DNA of 64,000 nt from Butyricicoccus pullicaecorum (GCA_018366035.1 JAGZIW010000005.1:1-64000); one strand, 5' to 3'; shown: positions 36,181-44,846, counted from the stretch's first letter. Program-made: numbers and translations. Notes: generated by a model from the letters alone, not told the origin.

Positions 36181-37661
36181 GCCTTTCCTCCTACGGTTTC
36201 CACAAAGCGAATAAATGCCTGTGTATCCTTATATACACCAGCATGCTCCAGCACAGTTGCAAACACCTTTCCGACCTCGCGCTCAATAACCTCAGTGACA
36301 TTTTGCGCCGTTACCGCATCAGCAAAGCTTTCTGCCCAATCCGCATGTGCTTCTGTGCGTGGATCCGCACGCAAATCCTCACCCTTCACCATTTTTTCAC
36401 CCAAGACTGCAAGCTCCTCCTTGAGGCGTGCCGGCAAAACTGCCAGACCCATAACCTCAATCAGTCCGATATTTTCTTTCTTAATGTGATGCAGTTCGGC
36501 ATGTGGATGATATAGACCGAGCGGGTGCTCCTCTGTGGTCAGATTGTTTCTGAGAACCAAATCCAATTCATAGTCCGTGCCGCGGCGACGCGCAATTGGC
36601 GTAATGGTGTTATGCGGTACACCAGCTGTCTGTGCCAGAATCATGGCACTCTCGTCAGTATAACCACGCCATGCTGTCAGGATACGGTCACCCAACGCAA
36701 TCAGCTTTTGGGGGTCGGCTGCTGTCAGACGAAGTACGGACATAGGCCATTTGACGATGCCCGCACGTACCTCTGGAAAATCAACAAAGGTCAGCGGTGT
36801 CTTGATGGGTGCTTTTTCCATCGCAAAGGTATATCGTCCGCCCTGAAAATGATCATGTGCCAAAATCGAACCGCCAACAATTGGAAGGTCTGCATTCGAG
36901 CCTACAAAATAGTGCGGGAACTGCCCCACAAAGTCAAGCAGCTTGCAGAAGCAGTCGCGGTCAATTTTCATAGGCGTATGCTCTGCGTTAAATACGATAC
37001 AGTGTTCATTATAATATACATAGGGTGAATACTGCATGAACCACGGTTTGCCCGCAATGGTGATTGGTATGATTCTGTGATTCTGGCGTGCCGGATGATT
37101 GACACGTCCGGCATAGCCCTCATTCTCATGACACAGCTGACACTGCGGATACGCTGAAGCCGGCAGATTGCGCGCGGCCGCAATCGCCTTAGGATCCTTT
37201 TCCGGCTTTGACAGATTGATTGTAATATCGATTTCGCCATATTCCGTCTGTGTTTTCCACTGCATATCCTTTGCGATACGGTCACGGCGGATATAATTGG
37301 TATCCTGACTAAAACGATAATACCAATCGGTTGCACGAACTGGATCCTGCGCATAAAGTGCACGGAACCTTGCAATGACCTCACGCGGCGGTGGTGTCAG
37401 ACGTCCCATGAGCGCGGTATCGAAAAGGTCACGGTATACGATCGAATTTTCAGTCATCACACCACGCGCATGCGCATCGTCTAGCAGTTCGTCTAAAACT
37501 GCCGGCAAATCAATGGGCGCATCGTCCAGCTGCGGCTCTGTATAGCTGTCCAGCCGCATAGCCTCCAGCAATGTATTGACTGCCCAAGTGTGATCCTCCG
37601 GTGCAATCAGACCCGTCTGCTCTGCATAACGCACGAGCTTTGCAATTGCAACATCAATCAT
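36177..37661 (-). CDS. galT: UDP-glucose--hexose-1-phosphate uridylyltransferase (Firmicutes type)
   Basis: Swaps UMP between UDP-glucose and galactose-1-phosphate. 494 residues, the longer Firmicutes GalT class and not the 350-residue E. coli HIT type. Family segments: PQCQLCHENEGYAGR near residue 180, QYSPYVYYNEHCIVF near 215, VGGSILAHDHFQGG near 263-276 with the catalytic-region histidines, and YHPHAELHHIKKENIG near 383. The ATG follows GGAGG. It takes Gal-1-P from galactokinase and, potentially, from the GH112 phosphorylase at the right end of the window. Confidence 0.95.
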   Translation of the reverse strand: MIDVAIAKLVRYAEQTGLIAPEDHTWAVNTLLEAMRLDSYTEPQLDDAPIDLPAVLDELLDDAHARGVMTENSIVYRDLFDTALMGRLTPPPREVIARFRALYAQDPVRATDWYYRFSQDTNYIRRDRIAKDMQWKTQTEYGEIDITINLSKPEKDPKAIAAARNLPASAYPQCQLCHENEGYAGRVNHPARQNHRIIPITIAGKPWFMQYSPYVYYNEHCIVFNAEHTPMKIDRDCFCKLLDFVGQFPHYFVGSNADLPIVGGSILAHDHFQGGRYTFAMEKAPIKTPLTFVDFPEVRAGIVKWPMSVLRLTAADPQKLIALGDRILTAWRGYTDESAMILAQTAGVPHNTITPIARRRGTDYELDLVLRNNLTTEEHPLGLYHPHAELHHIKKENIGLIEVMGLAVLPARLKEELAVLGEKMVKGEDLRADPRTEAHADWAESFADAVTAQNVTEVIEREVGKVFATVLEHAGVYKDTQAFIRFVETVGGKA

Positions 37662-37676
37662 ATCTGCGCCTCCTGC

Positions 37677-38666
37677 TTATTCACTGTATCCATGCGGATG
37701 ATTCTGATGCCATTTCCAAGCTGTTTCAATAATAGTATGGAGGTCATCATACTGCGGCTTCCAGCCGAGCACACGCTTTGCCTTATCTGAAGAAGCAATG
37801 AGCTGTGCCGGATCCCCTGCGCGGCGTGCCTCAATCTTTGCCGGAATCGGGTGCCCTGTTACCGCACGTGCCTGTTCGATGACTTCCTTGACCGAGAAGC
37901 CCACACCATTGCCCAGATTAAATACGTTATTCTCGCCGCCCTTCAGCAGATAATCGAGCGCCAGAATATGTGCCTGCGCAAGATCACATACATGAATGTA
38001 ATCACGTATGCAGGTTCCGTCCGGTGTCGGATAATCATCGCCAAAAATCGCAATCTGCTCGCGCTGATTGTTGGGCACCTGCAAAATCAGCGGGATCAAA
38101 TGTGTTTCCGGATTGTGTGCCTCACCAATCGTGCCGTCCGGCTGTGCACCACATGCATTGAAATAGCGCAGTGCCACAAAACGCAGACCATGTGCCAAAG
38201 AAACCCACTTCATCATCTTTTCCATAGAAAGCTTGGTTTCACCATAGCAATTTGTCGGCTCTGTCGGGTCTGTCTCCTCAATGGGCATACGTTCTGCCTC
38301 ACCATAGGTTGCAGCAGTGGAGGAGAACACGATCTTATCCACACCATGTGCAACCATGCTGTCGAGAAGTGTCTTGGTTCCGCACAGATTATTGTCATAA
38401 TACTTGAGCGGGTCCTTCATACTCTCGCCAACCTGTGAATTTGCTGCAAAGTGAATGACACCCTCAATTTTTTCGTTTTCAAACAGACGATCTACAAATG
38501 CGCGATCACGGATATCGCCTTCATAAAAACGTGCCTGTGCTGGAACTGCGGCACGGAATCCAGTTTCCAAATTATCTGCTACTACAACATCGCGCCCAGC
38601 TGCAACAAGTGCATGCGCTGTATGAGAACCAATATAGCCGGCACCACCCAATACAAGAACTGCCAT
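37677..38666 (-). CDS. galE: UDP-glucose 4-epimerase
   Basis: Interconverts UDP-galactose and UDP-glucose with bound NAD+. 329 residues, extended SDR fold: NAD-binding GGAGYIGSHT at residues 7-16, catalytic serine in FSSTAATYG near 118-126, YGETK with the Tyr/Lys pair near 146-150, and the C-terminal LGWKPQYDDL. Spaced 15 bases from galT and 58 from galK. Confidence 0.97.
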   Translation of the reverse strand: MAVLVLGGAGYIGSHTAHALVAAGRDVVVADNLETGFRAAVPAQARFYEGDIRDRAFVDRLFENEKIEGVIHFAANSQVGESMKDPLKYYDNNLCGTKTLLDSMVAHGVDKIVFSSTAATYGEAERMPIEETDPTEPTNCYGETKLSMEKMMKWVSLAHGLRFVALRYFNACGAQPDGTIGEAHNPETHLIPLILQVPNNQREQIAIFGDDYPTPDGTCIRDYIHVCDLAQAHILALDYLLKGGENNVFNLGNGVGFSVKEVIEQARAVTGHPIPAKIEARRAGDPAQLIASSDKAKRVLGWKPQYDDLHTIIETAWKWHQNHPHGYSE

Positions 38667-38724
38667 AATGAAAAAACCTCCTCAAGATATCAGGTAAAAC
38701 AAATTTTATTTCTCATAGATTTTG

Positions 38725-40011
38725 TTATCCAATGACAACACCGCCGCCCGGGCGAACACTCAGGAAGTGGCAGCAGCCCTCTCCCAAAATAGACTCCATT
38801 CCCTGACGGAATTCTTCGGTCATGTCAAACGGTACATAAGCCTGTACCGTACCAGCAAATCCGCCGCCATGCACGCGAACAGCACCCTTTCCTTCGAGCA
38901 GCCTGCGTGCTGCTGCAATCGTGAGAACAACTGCCTGTGCCTCTGGCTGACTGATGCAGTACAGATTCTGTAAATGCTCTGCGGAGGATTTTCCGGACTG
39001 CTGCACCAACGTCAGGAATACATAGAAGTCTTCCTTTTCCAGCGCCTGTGCCTGCTTGAGCGCAAGCAGATTATCTGTATAGAAATGGAATGCGCGCAAA
39101 ACCGCACGGTCTCCTGTCTGCTTCCGGATTTTTGCAATATTTGCCCAAAATTCCTCAAATTCGATTTCACGCAGGTATTCCTTGCCCAAAAATGCTGCGA
39201 CCTGTTTCATTTCATTTGGAATAGCTGCATATTCATCGGTCAAATCTGCATGATCTGCACCGGAATCAATGATGCAAAGTGCATGTCCCGAGGAGGACAG
39301 GTCATAATCCAAACGGTTTACAATCGGCTTTGCCGGATCTTCAAAATCGATTGAGACGATTCCGCCGACTGCACTTGCCAGCTGGTCCATGAGACCACAG
39401 GGCTTGCCAAAGAAAACATTTTCCGCATACTGTCCAATCTGTGCAAGCTGTACCTGTGTCAGCGCACCCTCACAGAACATATCATTGATGATGACGCCAA
39501 TCAGCACTTCGAATGCGGCGGACGAGGACAAACCAGACCCGCTCAATACCTCAGAGGTCACACAAGCATCAAATCCAGAGACCGGATATCCCATTTCATG
39601 GATTTTTGCTGCAACACCACGAATGAGTGCAGCCGTTGTGCCTGCTTCCTCCTTTTGCGGTTCCCGTGCAGAAAGATCCACCACGATTTCCGGATAGCCT
39701 TCAGACAGCACACGTACCGTCATAGAACCGCTCTTGCTTGCGCAGGCAATGGCATCTAGGTCGATTGCAGCCGCCAGCACACGTCCATGCTGATGATCTG
39801 TATGGTTGCCGCCCATCTCTGTGCGCCCCGGCGCAGAGTACAGACCAACCTCACGCTCTGCACCATAAGTTTTCCCGAATGTATCCATAAGTGCCAGCAA
39901 ACGCTCACGCTTCTGCGGTAATCCTGCTTTTTTGCAGCCATAAACTGCGGTTAAACGTGCGTCCAGCGCACCCTCCTTCAACTCAGCTGCCAAGATAGAT
40001 TGCTTCTTCAT
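38725..40011 (-). CDS. galK: Galactokinase (Clostridia-type GHMP kinase)
   Basis: Phosphorylates galactose to galactose-1-phosphate with ATP. 428 residues. The N-terminal galactokinase signature reads APGRTEMGGNHTDHQHG (about residues 55-71), a variant of the classical GRxNLIGEHTDY; the ATP-binding GHMP motif is VLSGSGLSSSAAFE near 153-166, and the C-terminal motif RVHGGGFAGTVQ near 384. The variant signature is common in Clostridia, so function is still expected to be galactokinase. The ATG at 40011 has AGGCGGG nine bases upstream. It is the first gene of galK-galE-galT-galM. Confidence 0.93.
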   Translation of the reverse strand: MKKQSILAAELKEGALDARLTAVYGCKKAGLPQKRERLLALMDTFGKTYGAEREVGLYSAPGRTEMGGNHTDHQHGRVLAAAIDLDAIACASKSGSMTVRVLSEGYPEIVVDLSAREPQKEEAGTTAALIRGVAAKIHEMGYPVSGFDACVTSEVLSGSGLSSSAAFEVLIGVIINDMFCEGALTQVQLAQIGQYAENVFFGKPCGLMDQLASAVGGIVSIDFEDPAKPIVNRLDYDLSSSGHALCIIDSGADHADLTDEYAAIPNEMKQVAAFLGKEYLREIEFEEFWANIAKIRKQTGDRAVLRAFHFYTDNLLALKQAQALEKEDFYVFLTLVQQSGKSSAEHLQNLYCISQPEAQAVVLTIAAARRLLEGKGAVRVHGGGFAGTVQAYVPFDMTEEFRQGMESILGEGCCHFLSVRPGGGVVIG

Positions 40012-40063
40012 AATTAAGATCCCGCCTTTCAAAAAATCTAAAATCACAATACATGTTAATTTC

Positions 40064-40107
40064 AGTATAACAGGCTTTTAGTAAAAATTCAATTTCTTTT
40101 ACTGAAT
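40064..40107 (-). promoter_or_regulatory. galK promoter with embedded candidate GalR operators
   Basis: Minus-strand -35 TTGAAT (40087-40092), 17-base spacer and -10 TATACT (40064-40069). The spacer contains the palindrome TTTTAGTAAAA (40076-40086; five-base arms around one G). A second copy with 9 of 11 bases matching (40097-40107) lies just upstream of the -35, 21 bases centre to centre, two helical turns away. Binding at the inner site would block RNA polymerase. The exact 11-mer recurs before the regulator gene. Confidence 0.75.
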
Positions 40108-40147
40108 GATATGACAAAAATTGCAAGCCTTTTTTGTGCAAAAAAAC

Positions 40148-40173
40148 AACTGTCCTCTGATAAGAGAACAGTT
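40148..40173 (-). terminator. Terminator after galR
   Basis: AACTGT/ACAGTT outer and CTCT/AGAG inner stems across one mismatch, four-base loop; TTTTTTT follows on the minus strand. Confidence 0.82.
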
Positions 40174-40180
40174 ATTTGTA

Positions 40181-41209
40181 TCAAAGTGTGTATTTCTTTA
40201 CACTCTCCCGTGCGTTTAGAGTGGGCGGTACCACAATCTTCAGGGGAAGGAGTTTAGATGAAGTTGTTGCTCTGCGCGCCAGCAGTTCAATTGCTGTGGC
40301 GCTCATTGCCTCCACATGTGTACTGATACTGGTAAGCGGCGGATCGGTCAACGCCGAAAGCGGTGTATCATTAAAGCTGATAATAGAAAGATCATCTGGA
40401 ATGGACATTCCCTGTTCCCTCAGTGCCCCCGCTGCCCCAATTGCAGCCTCCTCATTTGCAGCGAGGATTGCCGTTGGCATCAGCGCCCCCTGATTGAGAC
40501 GTTCGGACAAAAGTGCACGGGCATCAGCTGCTGTCATCGGCGCATCAAACAGATATTCCGACTGGAACAGCCTTTTCTCCTCCATGTAGCGAATAAAGAT
40601 TTCACGGCGCACCTCAAGTGCAGGGCGTTTCTTCTGGTCCAGCTTCCGGCAAGGCCCCAAAAAGCCAATTTCTCTGTGACCATGCATCAGCAAATAATCA
40701 ACAGCCTGTTCTACACCCAGCTGAAAGTTCAGAACAACCGAATCAAAGCGCAATTCATCGGGAGAGGAATCCAAAAACAATAGATTATCCGACACATGGG
40801 ACAGCGCTTTGATTTGCTCCTCTGAAAAGATGCCAATTGCCAGAACGCCATCGACCTTTCCCACCGTATCTTGCTCATAAATGCCCTGATGCTCTTGCAG
40901 ATGCACCAGTGCAAAGCCTAGATCTTGGCAGCGCTGCACTGCATAATTTTTAAGATATAGATAATAGGGATCTGCCAGCTGCTCCGCTGGAGAAAGCATC
41001 TCTGCAATGGCAAACCGCAGCTGCTTGCTGTGCATCACACGCATACGACGCTGCCGCGAAGATGATTTGTAATGCAGCTTGCCTGCTGCCTCCAAAATCG
41101 CAGCACGTGTGGATTCACTCACGCTCATCGTCGGATCGTTATTCAGCACACGCGAAATTGTTGCAATCGAAAACCCTGTATATTCTGCGAGCTCTTTTAA
41201 TGTCGCCAT
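40181..41209 (-). CDS. galR: LacI-family transcriptional regulator of the gal operon
   Basis: 342 residues. N-terminal LacI helix-turn-helix TLKELAEYTGFSIATISRVL (residues 3-22), hinge helix near 48-58, then a periplasmic-binding-like sensor domain with GHREIGFLG near 185, ANEEAAIGAAGALREQG near 266 and the C-terminal TSISTHVEAM. The DNA-reading residues SIATISRVLN are the normal form. The ATG at 41209 follows GGAAGGAA. It sits directly upstream of galK on the same strand, separated by its own terminator, and its 5' region has the same 11-base palindrome as the galK promoter, so it likely represses both. Gene symbol by context. Confidence 0.88.
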   Translation of the reverse strand: MATLKELAEYTGFSIATISRVLNNDPTMSVSESTRAAILEAAGKLHYKSSSRQRRMRVMHSKQLRFAIAEMLSPAEQLADPYYLYLKNYAVQRCQDLGFALVHLQEHQGIYEQDTVGKVDGVLAIGIFSEEQIKALSHVSDNLLFLDSSPDELRFDSVVLNFQLGVEQAVDYLLMHGHREIGFLGPCRKLDQKKRPALEVRREIFIRYMEEKRLFQSEYLFDAPMTAADARALLSERLNQGALMPTAILAANEEAAIGAAGALREQGMSIPDDLSIISFNDTPLSALTDPPLTSISTHVEAMSATAIELLARRATTSSKLLPLKIVVPPTLNARESVKKYTL

Positions 41210-41221
41210 AGTGTTCCTTCC

Positions 41222-41282
41222 TTTTAGTAAAATCACGAGCTATGTTTATTCCATTATACCCCTATCTTACCGCTTTGAGCAA
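41222..41282 (-). promoter_or_regulatory. galR promoter and candidate autoregulatory operator
   Basis: Minus-strand -35 TTGCTC (41277-41282), 18-base spacer, -10 TATAAT (41253-41258). The palindrome TTTTAGTAAAA at 41222-41232 lies about 15-25 bases downstream of the expected start, adjoining the ribosome site; binding there would be a roadblock. Confidence 0.7.
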
Positions 41283-41526
41283 GCCCTTTACGCCGAAAAT
41301 ATCTATTTTCAATACATAAATTGACATTTGACCACAAAATTCCATCATGATTTTTGCTTTTCAGCAGGTAATTCATTGTGCTATATAGATAAACTATTTT
41401 ATCATTTCCATTGTTTTTCTATATCCTTTTTATAATTCCTTGTCTTGAAGATACATTCCGCATCATATGAAATGCCAATTATTAAATGTAGACAAAAAAA
41501 TTATTATTTTTTGTGATGCTTGCCTA

Positions 41527-41554
41527 TTGATTTTATAATTCCTCTATGTATAAT
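41527..41554 (+). promoter_or_regulatory. Promoter of the paired small membrane protein genes
   Basis: TTGATT, 16-base spacer, TATAAT. The leader that follows contains a hairpin AAGGGG/CCCCTT before the ribosome site. Between 41283 and this promoter I see only A/T-rich sequence. Confidence 0.6.
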
Positions 41555-41636
41555 TCTAACTATCAAAAAGGGGCTGGACACTCGTGGTTCCCCTTGTGAA
41601 AACATGCAGACCAATGTATCAGTAAGGAGGATTCTT

Positions 41637-42083
41637 ATGAAAAAAGAAGGGAATGGGCTGCATAAATCCTATACATACTCTATTTGTGTAGCTCTATTTG
41701 TACTTTTCTCCGCACTCAGCACAATACTCTACTCTATCTTTATTCATTTTAATGGACATGCGATTCTTTTTATGATTTGTGCAGCACTGTTATTTGCCAC
41801 ACAAAATCAGATACATGTCCAGATTGGGCGCGCGGTGTCACGACATCGTTTATTCTGGCACTTGGCTGTTGTCCTCGGCTGTGATGCCGTCTGGTGTATT
41901 CTTTTTCTTGTGCGCTATATGGCAGAGCTTGTGCCCAATCAAATCAAACTGGGGATTCTGCTGCATGTTACCGCTTTTTCTCTCATTCATCTGGCTGTAC
42001 TTGCAAGATATCTCATCACAGAGCACTTGCTGACCAAAAATTCTGCTGCTTCGGTGCAGACCATGGCGCAGCAGTTTCATTGA
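41637..42083 (+). CDS. Small four-span membrane protein, paralogue A
   Basis: 148 residues with four hydrophobic spans (about 16-36, 42-60, 74-93, 101-122) and short charged ends. No family recognised. It is related to the next gene: both begin with an HKS motif before the first span, keep the same span spacing and end in a near-identical tail (LITEHLLTKN here, LLTKHLLSKK there). The ATG at 41637 has TAAGGAGG nine bases upstream, a strong site. The two genes are 14 bases apart and form one transcript with its own promoter and terminator. Confidence 0.8.
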   Translation: MKKEGNGLHKSYTYSICVALFVLFSALSTILYSIFIHFNGHAILFMICAALLFATQNQIHVQIGRAVSRHRLFWHLAVVLGCDAVWCILFLVRYMAELVPNQIKLGILLHVTAFSLIHLAVLARYLITEHLLTKNSAASVQTMAQQFH

Positions 42084-42097
42084 AAGAGGGTGAGGTC

Positions 42098-42493
42098 GTG
42101 CATAAATCATTGCGTACTGTTCATGCTATCATCTGTTTTGGTTTGCTGACACTCTTTTTTATTCTTGCTTGGTATATCCAGTACCCTTCTGCAAGTTCCT
42201 TTGAGAGTTGGCTCTCCATGACGTTCCTCATCGCCATCTTACTTGGCACACAGAGTCTGCTCCACCTGTTCATTTCACGTATGGAGCTTTCACATGCTCT
42301 CGCATGGCAGTTATTCAGTGTATTCGCCTGTGTCTTTACGTGGATTTACCTGTTCTTGCATATACTCTCCCCAGATATGGCAATACAGGAAGTCCTTCTG
42401 GAAATGTTAAAATCTTTCGTTGGACTTTTGGCAGCACATGGAATCATCTTGGGCGATTATCTGCTCACCAAACACTTGCTATCCAAGAAATGA
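42098..42493 (+). CDS. Small four-span membrane protein, paralogue B
   Basis: 131 residues with four hydrophobic spans and a basic tail LLTKHLLSKK. The start is a GTG at 42098 preceded by AGAGGG at seven bases; ATG-initiated longer frames run back inside paralogue A in another frame and are not credible. Its alignment with paralogue A is clear at both ends but weak in the middle, so duplication is old. The organisation resembles two-subunit small membrane systems (for example SMR-type or regulator pairs), but no such family motif is visible. Function unknown. Confidence 0.75.
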   Translation: MHKSLRTVHAIICFGLLTLFFILAWYIQYPSASSFESWLSMTFLIAILLGTQSLLHLFISRMELSHALAWQLFSVFACVFTWIYLFLHILSPDMAIQEVLLEMLKSFVGLLAAHGIILGDYLLTKHLLSKK

Positions 42494-42514
42494 AGCGTTC
42501 TCTGTAAAAACATA

Positions 42515-42581
42515 TGCACCTCAATATGCAATTCTCTTGGAAATCAACACATTTCCAAAGAGCATAGAGAGGTGCATTTTT
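42515..42581 (+). terminator. Long terminator hairpin after the membrane protein pair
   Basis: Outer stem TGCACCTC/GAGGTGCA with a second inner stem CTCTT-GGAAAT/ATTTCC-AAGAG, followed by TTTTTATG. Confidence 0.8.
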
Positions 42582-42609
42582 ATGTCCTTTTTTCACAAAA
42601 TAATATAGA

Positions 42610-42651
42610 AAAAGTCTCCTGAATCACAATTCTGTAAAACAAGAGACTTTT
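42610..42651. terminator. Bidirectional terminator before the spore protein gene
   Basis: AAAAGTCTC/GAGACTTTT, nine-bp stem, 24-base loop; T-rich on both exits. It lies about 100 bases past the SASP stop, between convergent transcripts. Confidence 0.6.
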
Positions 42652-42749
42652 CCCTGCATAAAACACCATTCAGACTTTGCTGAATTTGAATTGTTTCGTC
42701 TGCATCTCCCTATTTACAGGTCAGCAGATCGAACACTGGACAAATTGGC

Positions 42750-42965
42750 TCAGCCGCGTGCTGCGAGATTTTCCTCATAAGCCTTGATCATTTTCTTGAC
42801 CATCTGACCGCCAATGGAACCCGCCTGACGGGAAGTCAGCTCGCCATTATAACCTTCCTTCAGGTTTACGCCAACCTCAGCTGCTGCTTCCATCTTAAAG
42901 CGATCCATTGCAGCGCGTGCTTCTGGTACTACCATCTGATTAGAATTGTTATTGTTGCTAGCCAT
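42750..42965 (-). CDS. Alpha/beta-type small acid-soluble spore protein
   Basis: 71 residues. It has the family motifs: VPEARAAMDRFKMEAAAE in the first half and GELTSRQAGSIGGQMVKKMI in the second, including the glutamate-rich GPR protease-cleavage neighbourhood (KMEAAAEVG) and the DNA-binding second helix. These proteins coat and protect DNA in dormant spores and are degraded at germination. The presence is strong evidence that the organism sporulates. The ATG at 42965 follows AAGGAG. Expression is expected from a forespore sigma-G promoter, which I did not identify. Confidence 0.97.
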   Translation of the reverse strand: MASNNNNSNQMVVPEARAAMDRFKMEAAAEVGVNLKEGYNGELTSRQAGSIGGQMVKKMIKAYEENLAARG

Positions 42966-43124
42966 AATTTGTTTCTCCTTTTCGTTTGTGTTTTTGGGAT
43001 GTTGCTGTTAGTATTGTGACCCATATCTACACGAAATATCACGACCAAATTCTTCCGTTTGTGCCATTTTACACAGCAAATCTCACCAAAATCCATGAAG
43101 TTTTTCAAAGTATATTCTTTCTGC

Positions 43125-43153
43125 TTGACAAATTCATATAGCAATGATATCTT
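43125..43153 (+). promoter_or_regulatory. Strong promoter of the 6S-like transcript
   Basis: Consensus TTGACA, 17-base spacer, TATCTT; transcription would start near 43160, about 330 bases before any start codon. Confidence 0.7.
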
Positions 43154-43159
43154 TTATAC

Positions 43160-43393
43160 AAAAGAGATTGACAAGGTATATCTGCAAAGAGCAGCTTGCA
43201 ATTCCTGTCCTCTCCCTGTAACATCAAAACTATGCCGCAGCTGGAGCATTGTGCGCTCCTACGGAATAGCGCTTCATGCAAACCGATTCGTATTTTTATT
43301 ATACAGCGTACAAGGCTGCCAATGCCCAATTTACGCAGTTCTGGGAAATGAAGATGTATGCCCGCGGACAATTCAGCCGTTCGCGGGCTTTTT
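43160..43393 (+). ncRNA. Structured RNA, 6S-RNA-like (or attenuated leader of the NSS gene)
   Basis: A non-coding segment of about 235 bases lies between a consensus promoter and a terminator (GCCCGCG/CGCGGGC then TTTTT, 43360-43393). Its ends pair as a bulged closing rod: GGTAT and ATCT (from 43175) with AGAT and ATGCC (to 43362), then AGAGCAGC with GCAGTTCT (7 of 8 pairs). A terminal hairpin forms from GCATTGTGCGCT/AGCGCTTCATGC with AUGC/GUAU outside it. Between is an internal bubble of about 30-40 unpaired bases on each side, the 3' side carrying a small hairpin CAGC/GCTG. This rod-bubble-hairpin layout, size and terminator match 6S RNA, which sequesters sigma-70-type RNA polymerase. The alternative is a riboswitch leader of the downstream symporter; no T-box or glycine aptamer motif was found. 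Confidence 0.5.
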
Positions 43394-43490
43394 CTATCCT
43401 ATCCGGCAGCACAAAACAGAGAAAAACGATTTGGAAACAGTTGAAAACGTATACTGTTTCATTCGTTTGTATATTCGAAGGGGTGTTATT

Positions 43491-44846
43491 ATGGCAAATC
43501 AAAATGTAACAACGCATACATCACGGGATTCGTGGAAATCCAAATGGGGGTTTGTCCTTGCTTGTATCGGCTCCGCCGTTGGCATGGGCAATATTTGGTT
43601 ATTTCCCAGCCGTGTTGCAAAATATGGAGGTGCATTCCTGCTCGCTTACTTTATTTTCGATATCCTGATTGGATTTTCTGGTGTTATCGGGGAAATGAGT
43701 TTTGGGCGCGCCACACGTTCCGGTCCCGTAGGTTCCTTTGAAAAGGCGTGTGCACCTCGCGGCAAAAGCAGCTTGGGCATGAAAATCGGACTCTTACCTA
43801 TGGCTGGCGCACTGGCGCTTGCGATTGGATACTCTGTTGTCGTGAGCTGGATTTTCAAATATACCTTCGGGGCTTTGACCGGCTCTGCACTTTCCTATGG
43901 TTCTGATATTGGGGATATCGGCGGCTATGCCTCTGCATTCGAAAGCACTGCAACAACATTCGGAAACAATGGCTGGCTGATTTTGGGACTGGTCGTCACC
44001 TTTATCATTATGATCTTGGGTGTTGCAGGCGGAATTGAAAAAGCAAATAAAATCATGATCCCGCTGTTCTTTCTTATGTTCATCGGTCTCGCCTTCTATG
44101 TTGGATTTCAGCCCAATTCCGCCAATGGCTATAAATGGATGTTCACCATCGACCCAGAAATCCTCAAAAATCCAATGATGTGGGTCTACGCTCTGGGACA
44201 GTCTTTCTTTTCCCTTTCGCTCGCTGGTAATGGTACCATTATTTACGGCTCCTATCTGCCAGATGATGAAGATATTGTCAGCTCTGCATGGCAGGTTGCG
44301 CTGTTTGACACCATCGCCGCAATGCTTGCAGCGCTCATTATCGTGCCTGCAATGGCAGCCGCCGGTACGACACAATTTGATGGCGGGCCCGGTTTGATGT
44401 TCATTTATCTGCCTAATCTCTTTGCAGCGATGCCCGGGGGACGCATTGTTATGATCGTATTCTTTATCGCTGTACTATTTGCAGGGCTTACCTCTCTGAT
44501 CAATCTGTTTGAAGCTCCCATCGCAACGCTGCAAGATCACCTGCACTTCAGCCGAACCAAAGCGGTTATCAGTATTGCGGTCATTGGTGCAGTATCCGCG
44601 CTGTGTATTCAGGGCATCGTCTCACAATGGATGGACTTTGTATCCATTTATATCTGCCCGCTCGGTGCTGGTCTTGCCGGCATTATGTTTGCTTGGGTTT
44701 GGGGCAAGAAAGCCGTAGAGGACGCAGTATCTTTAGGTCGTTCTCACCGCATTGGCGCATGGTATTATCCACTCTATAAATACGGCTTCTGTATCTTGAC
44801 ACTCGCCGTATTTATCCTCGGAATTGTCTGCGGCGGAATTGGCTGA
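43491..44846 (+). CDS. Neurotransmitter:sodium symporter (NSS) family transporter
   Basis: Na+-coupled amino acid uptake. 451 residues, about eleven or twelve spans. The unwound first helix motif is GSAVGMGNIWLFPS (about residues 27-40), corresponding to the Na+/substrate site of LeuT; YGGAFLLAYF follows, then GQSFFSLSLAGNGTIIYGSY near 238-257 (helix 6). The ATG at 43491 follows GAAGGGG; longer frames read through the RNA element upstream. Tryptophan, tyrosine or another hydrophobic amino acid is typical for bacterial members, but the substrate cannot be read here. It either has a weak promoter after 43393 (a TATACT lies at 43450) or depends on read-through of the upstream terminator. Confidence 0.93.
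   Translation: MANQNVTTHTSRDSWKSKWGFVLACIGSAVGMGNIWLFPSRVAKYGGAFLLAYFIFDILIGFSGVIGEMSFGRATRSGPVGSFEKACAPRGKSSLGMKIGLLPMAGALALAIGYSVVVSWIFKYTFGALTGSALSYGSDIGDIGGYASAFESTATTFGNNGWLILGLVVTFIIMILGVAGGIEKANKIMIPLFFLMFIGLAFYVGFQPNSANGYKWMFTIDPEILKNPMMWVYALGQSFFSLSLAGNGTIIYGSYLPDDEDIVSSAWQVALFDTIAAMLAALIIVPAMAAAGTTQFDGGPGLMFIYLPNLFAAMPGGRIVMIVFFIAVLFAGLTSLINLFEAPIATLQDHLHFSRTKAVISIAVIGAVSALCIQGIVSQWMDFVSIYICPLGAGLAGIMFAWVWGKKAVEDAVSLGRSHRIGAWYYPLYKYGFCILTLAVFILGIVCGGIG

Noticed and set aside
42929..43144. 71-codon frame overlapping the start of the spore protein gene
   Set aside because: Different frame, overlaps the SASP ribosome site and the promoter of the RNA element.
43059..43490. 144-codon N-terminal extension of the NSS symporter frame
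   Set aside because: Runs through the promoter, structured RNA and terminator; the ATG at 43491 has a ribosome site and starts the conserved N-terminus.
43160..43490. T-box or glycine riboswitch upstream of the symporter
   Set aside because: No GGTGG-type T-box bulge and no glycine aptamer signature was found; the terminator hairpin is unlike a T-box antiterminator partner.
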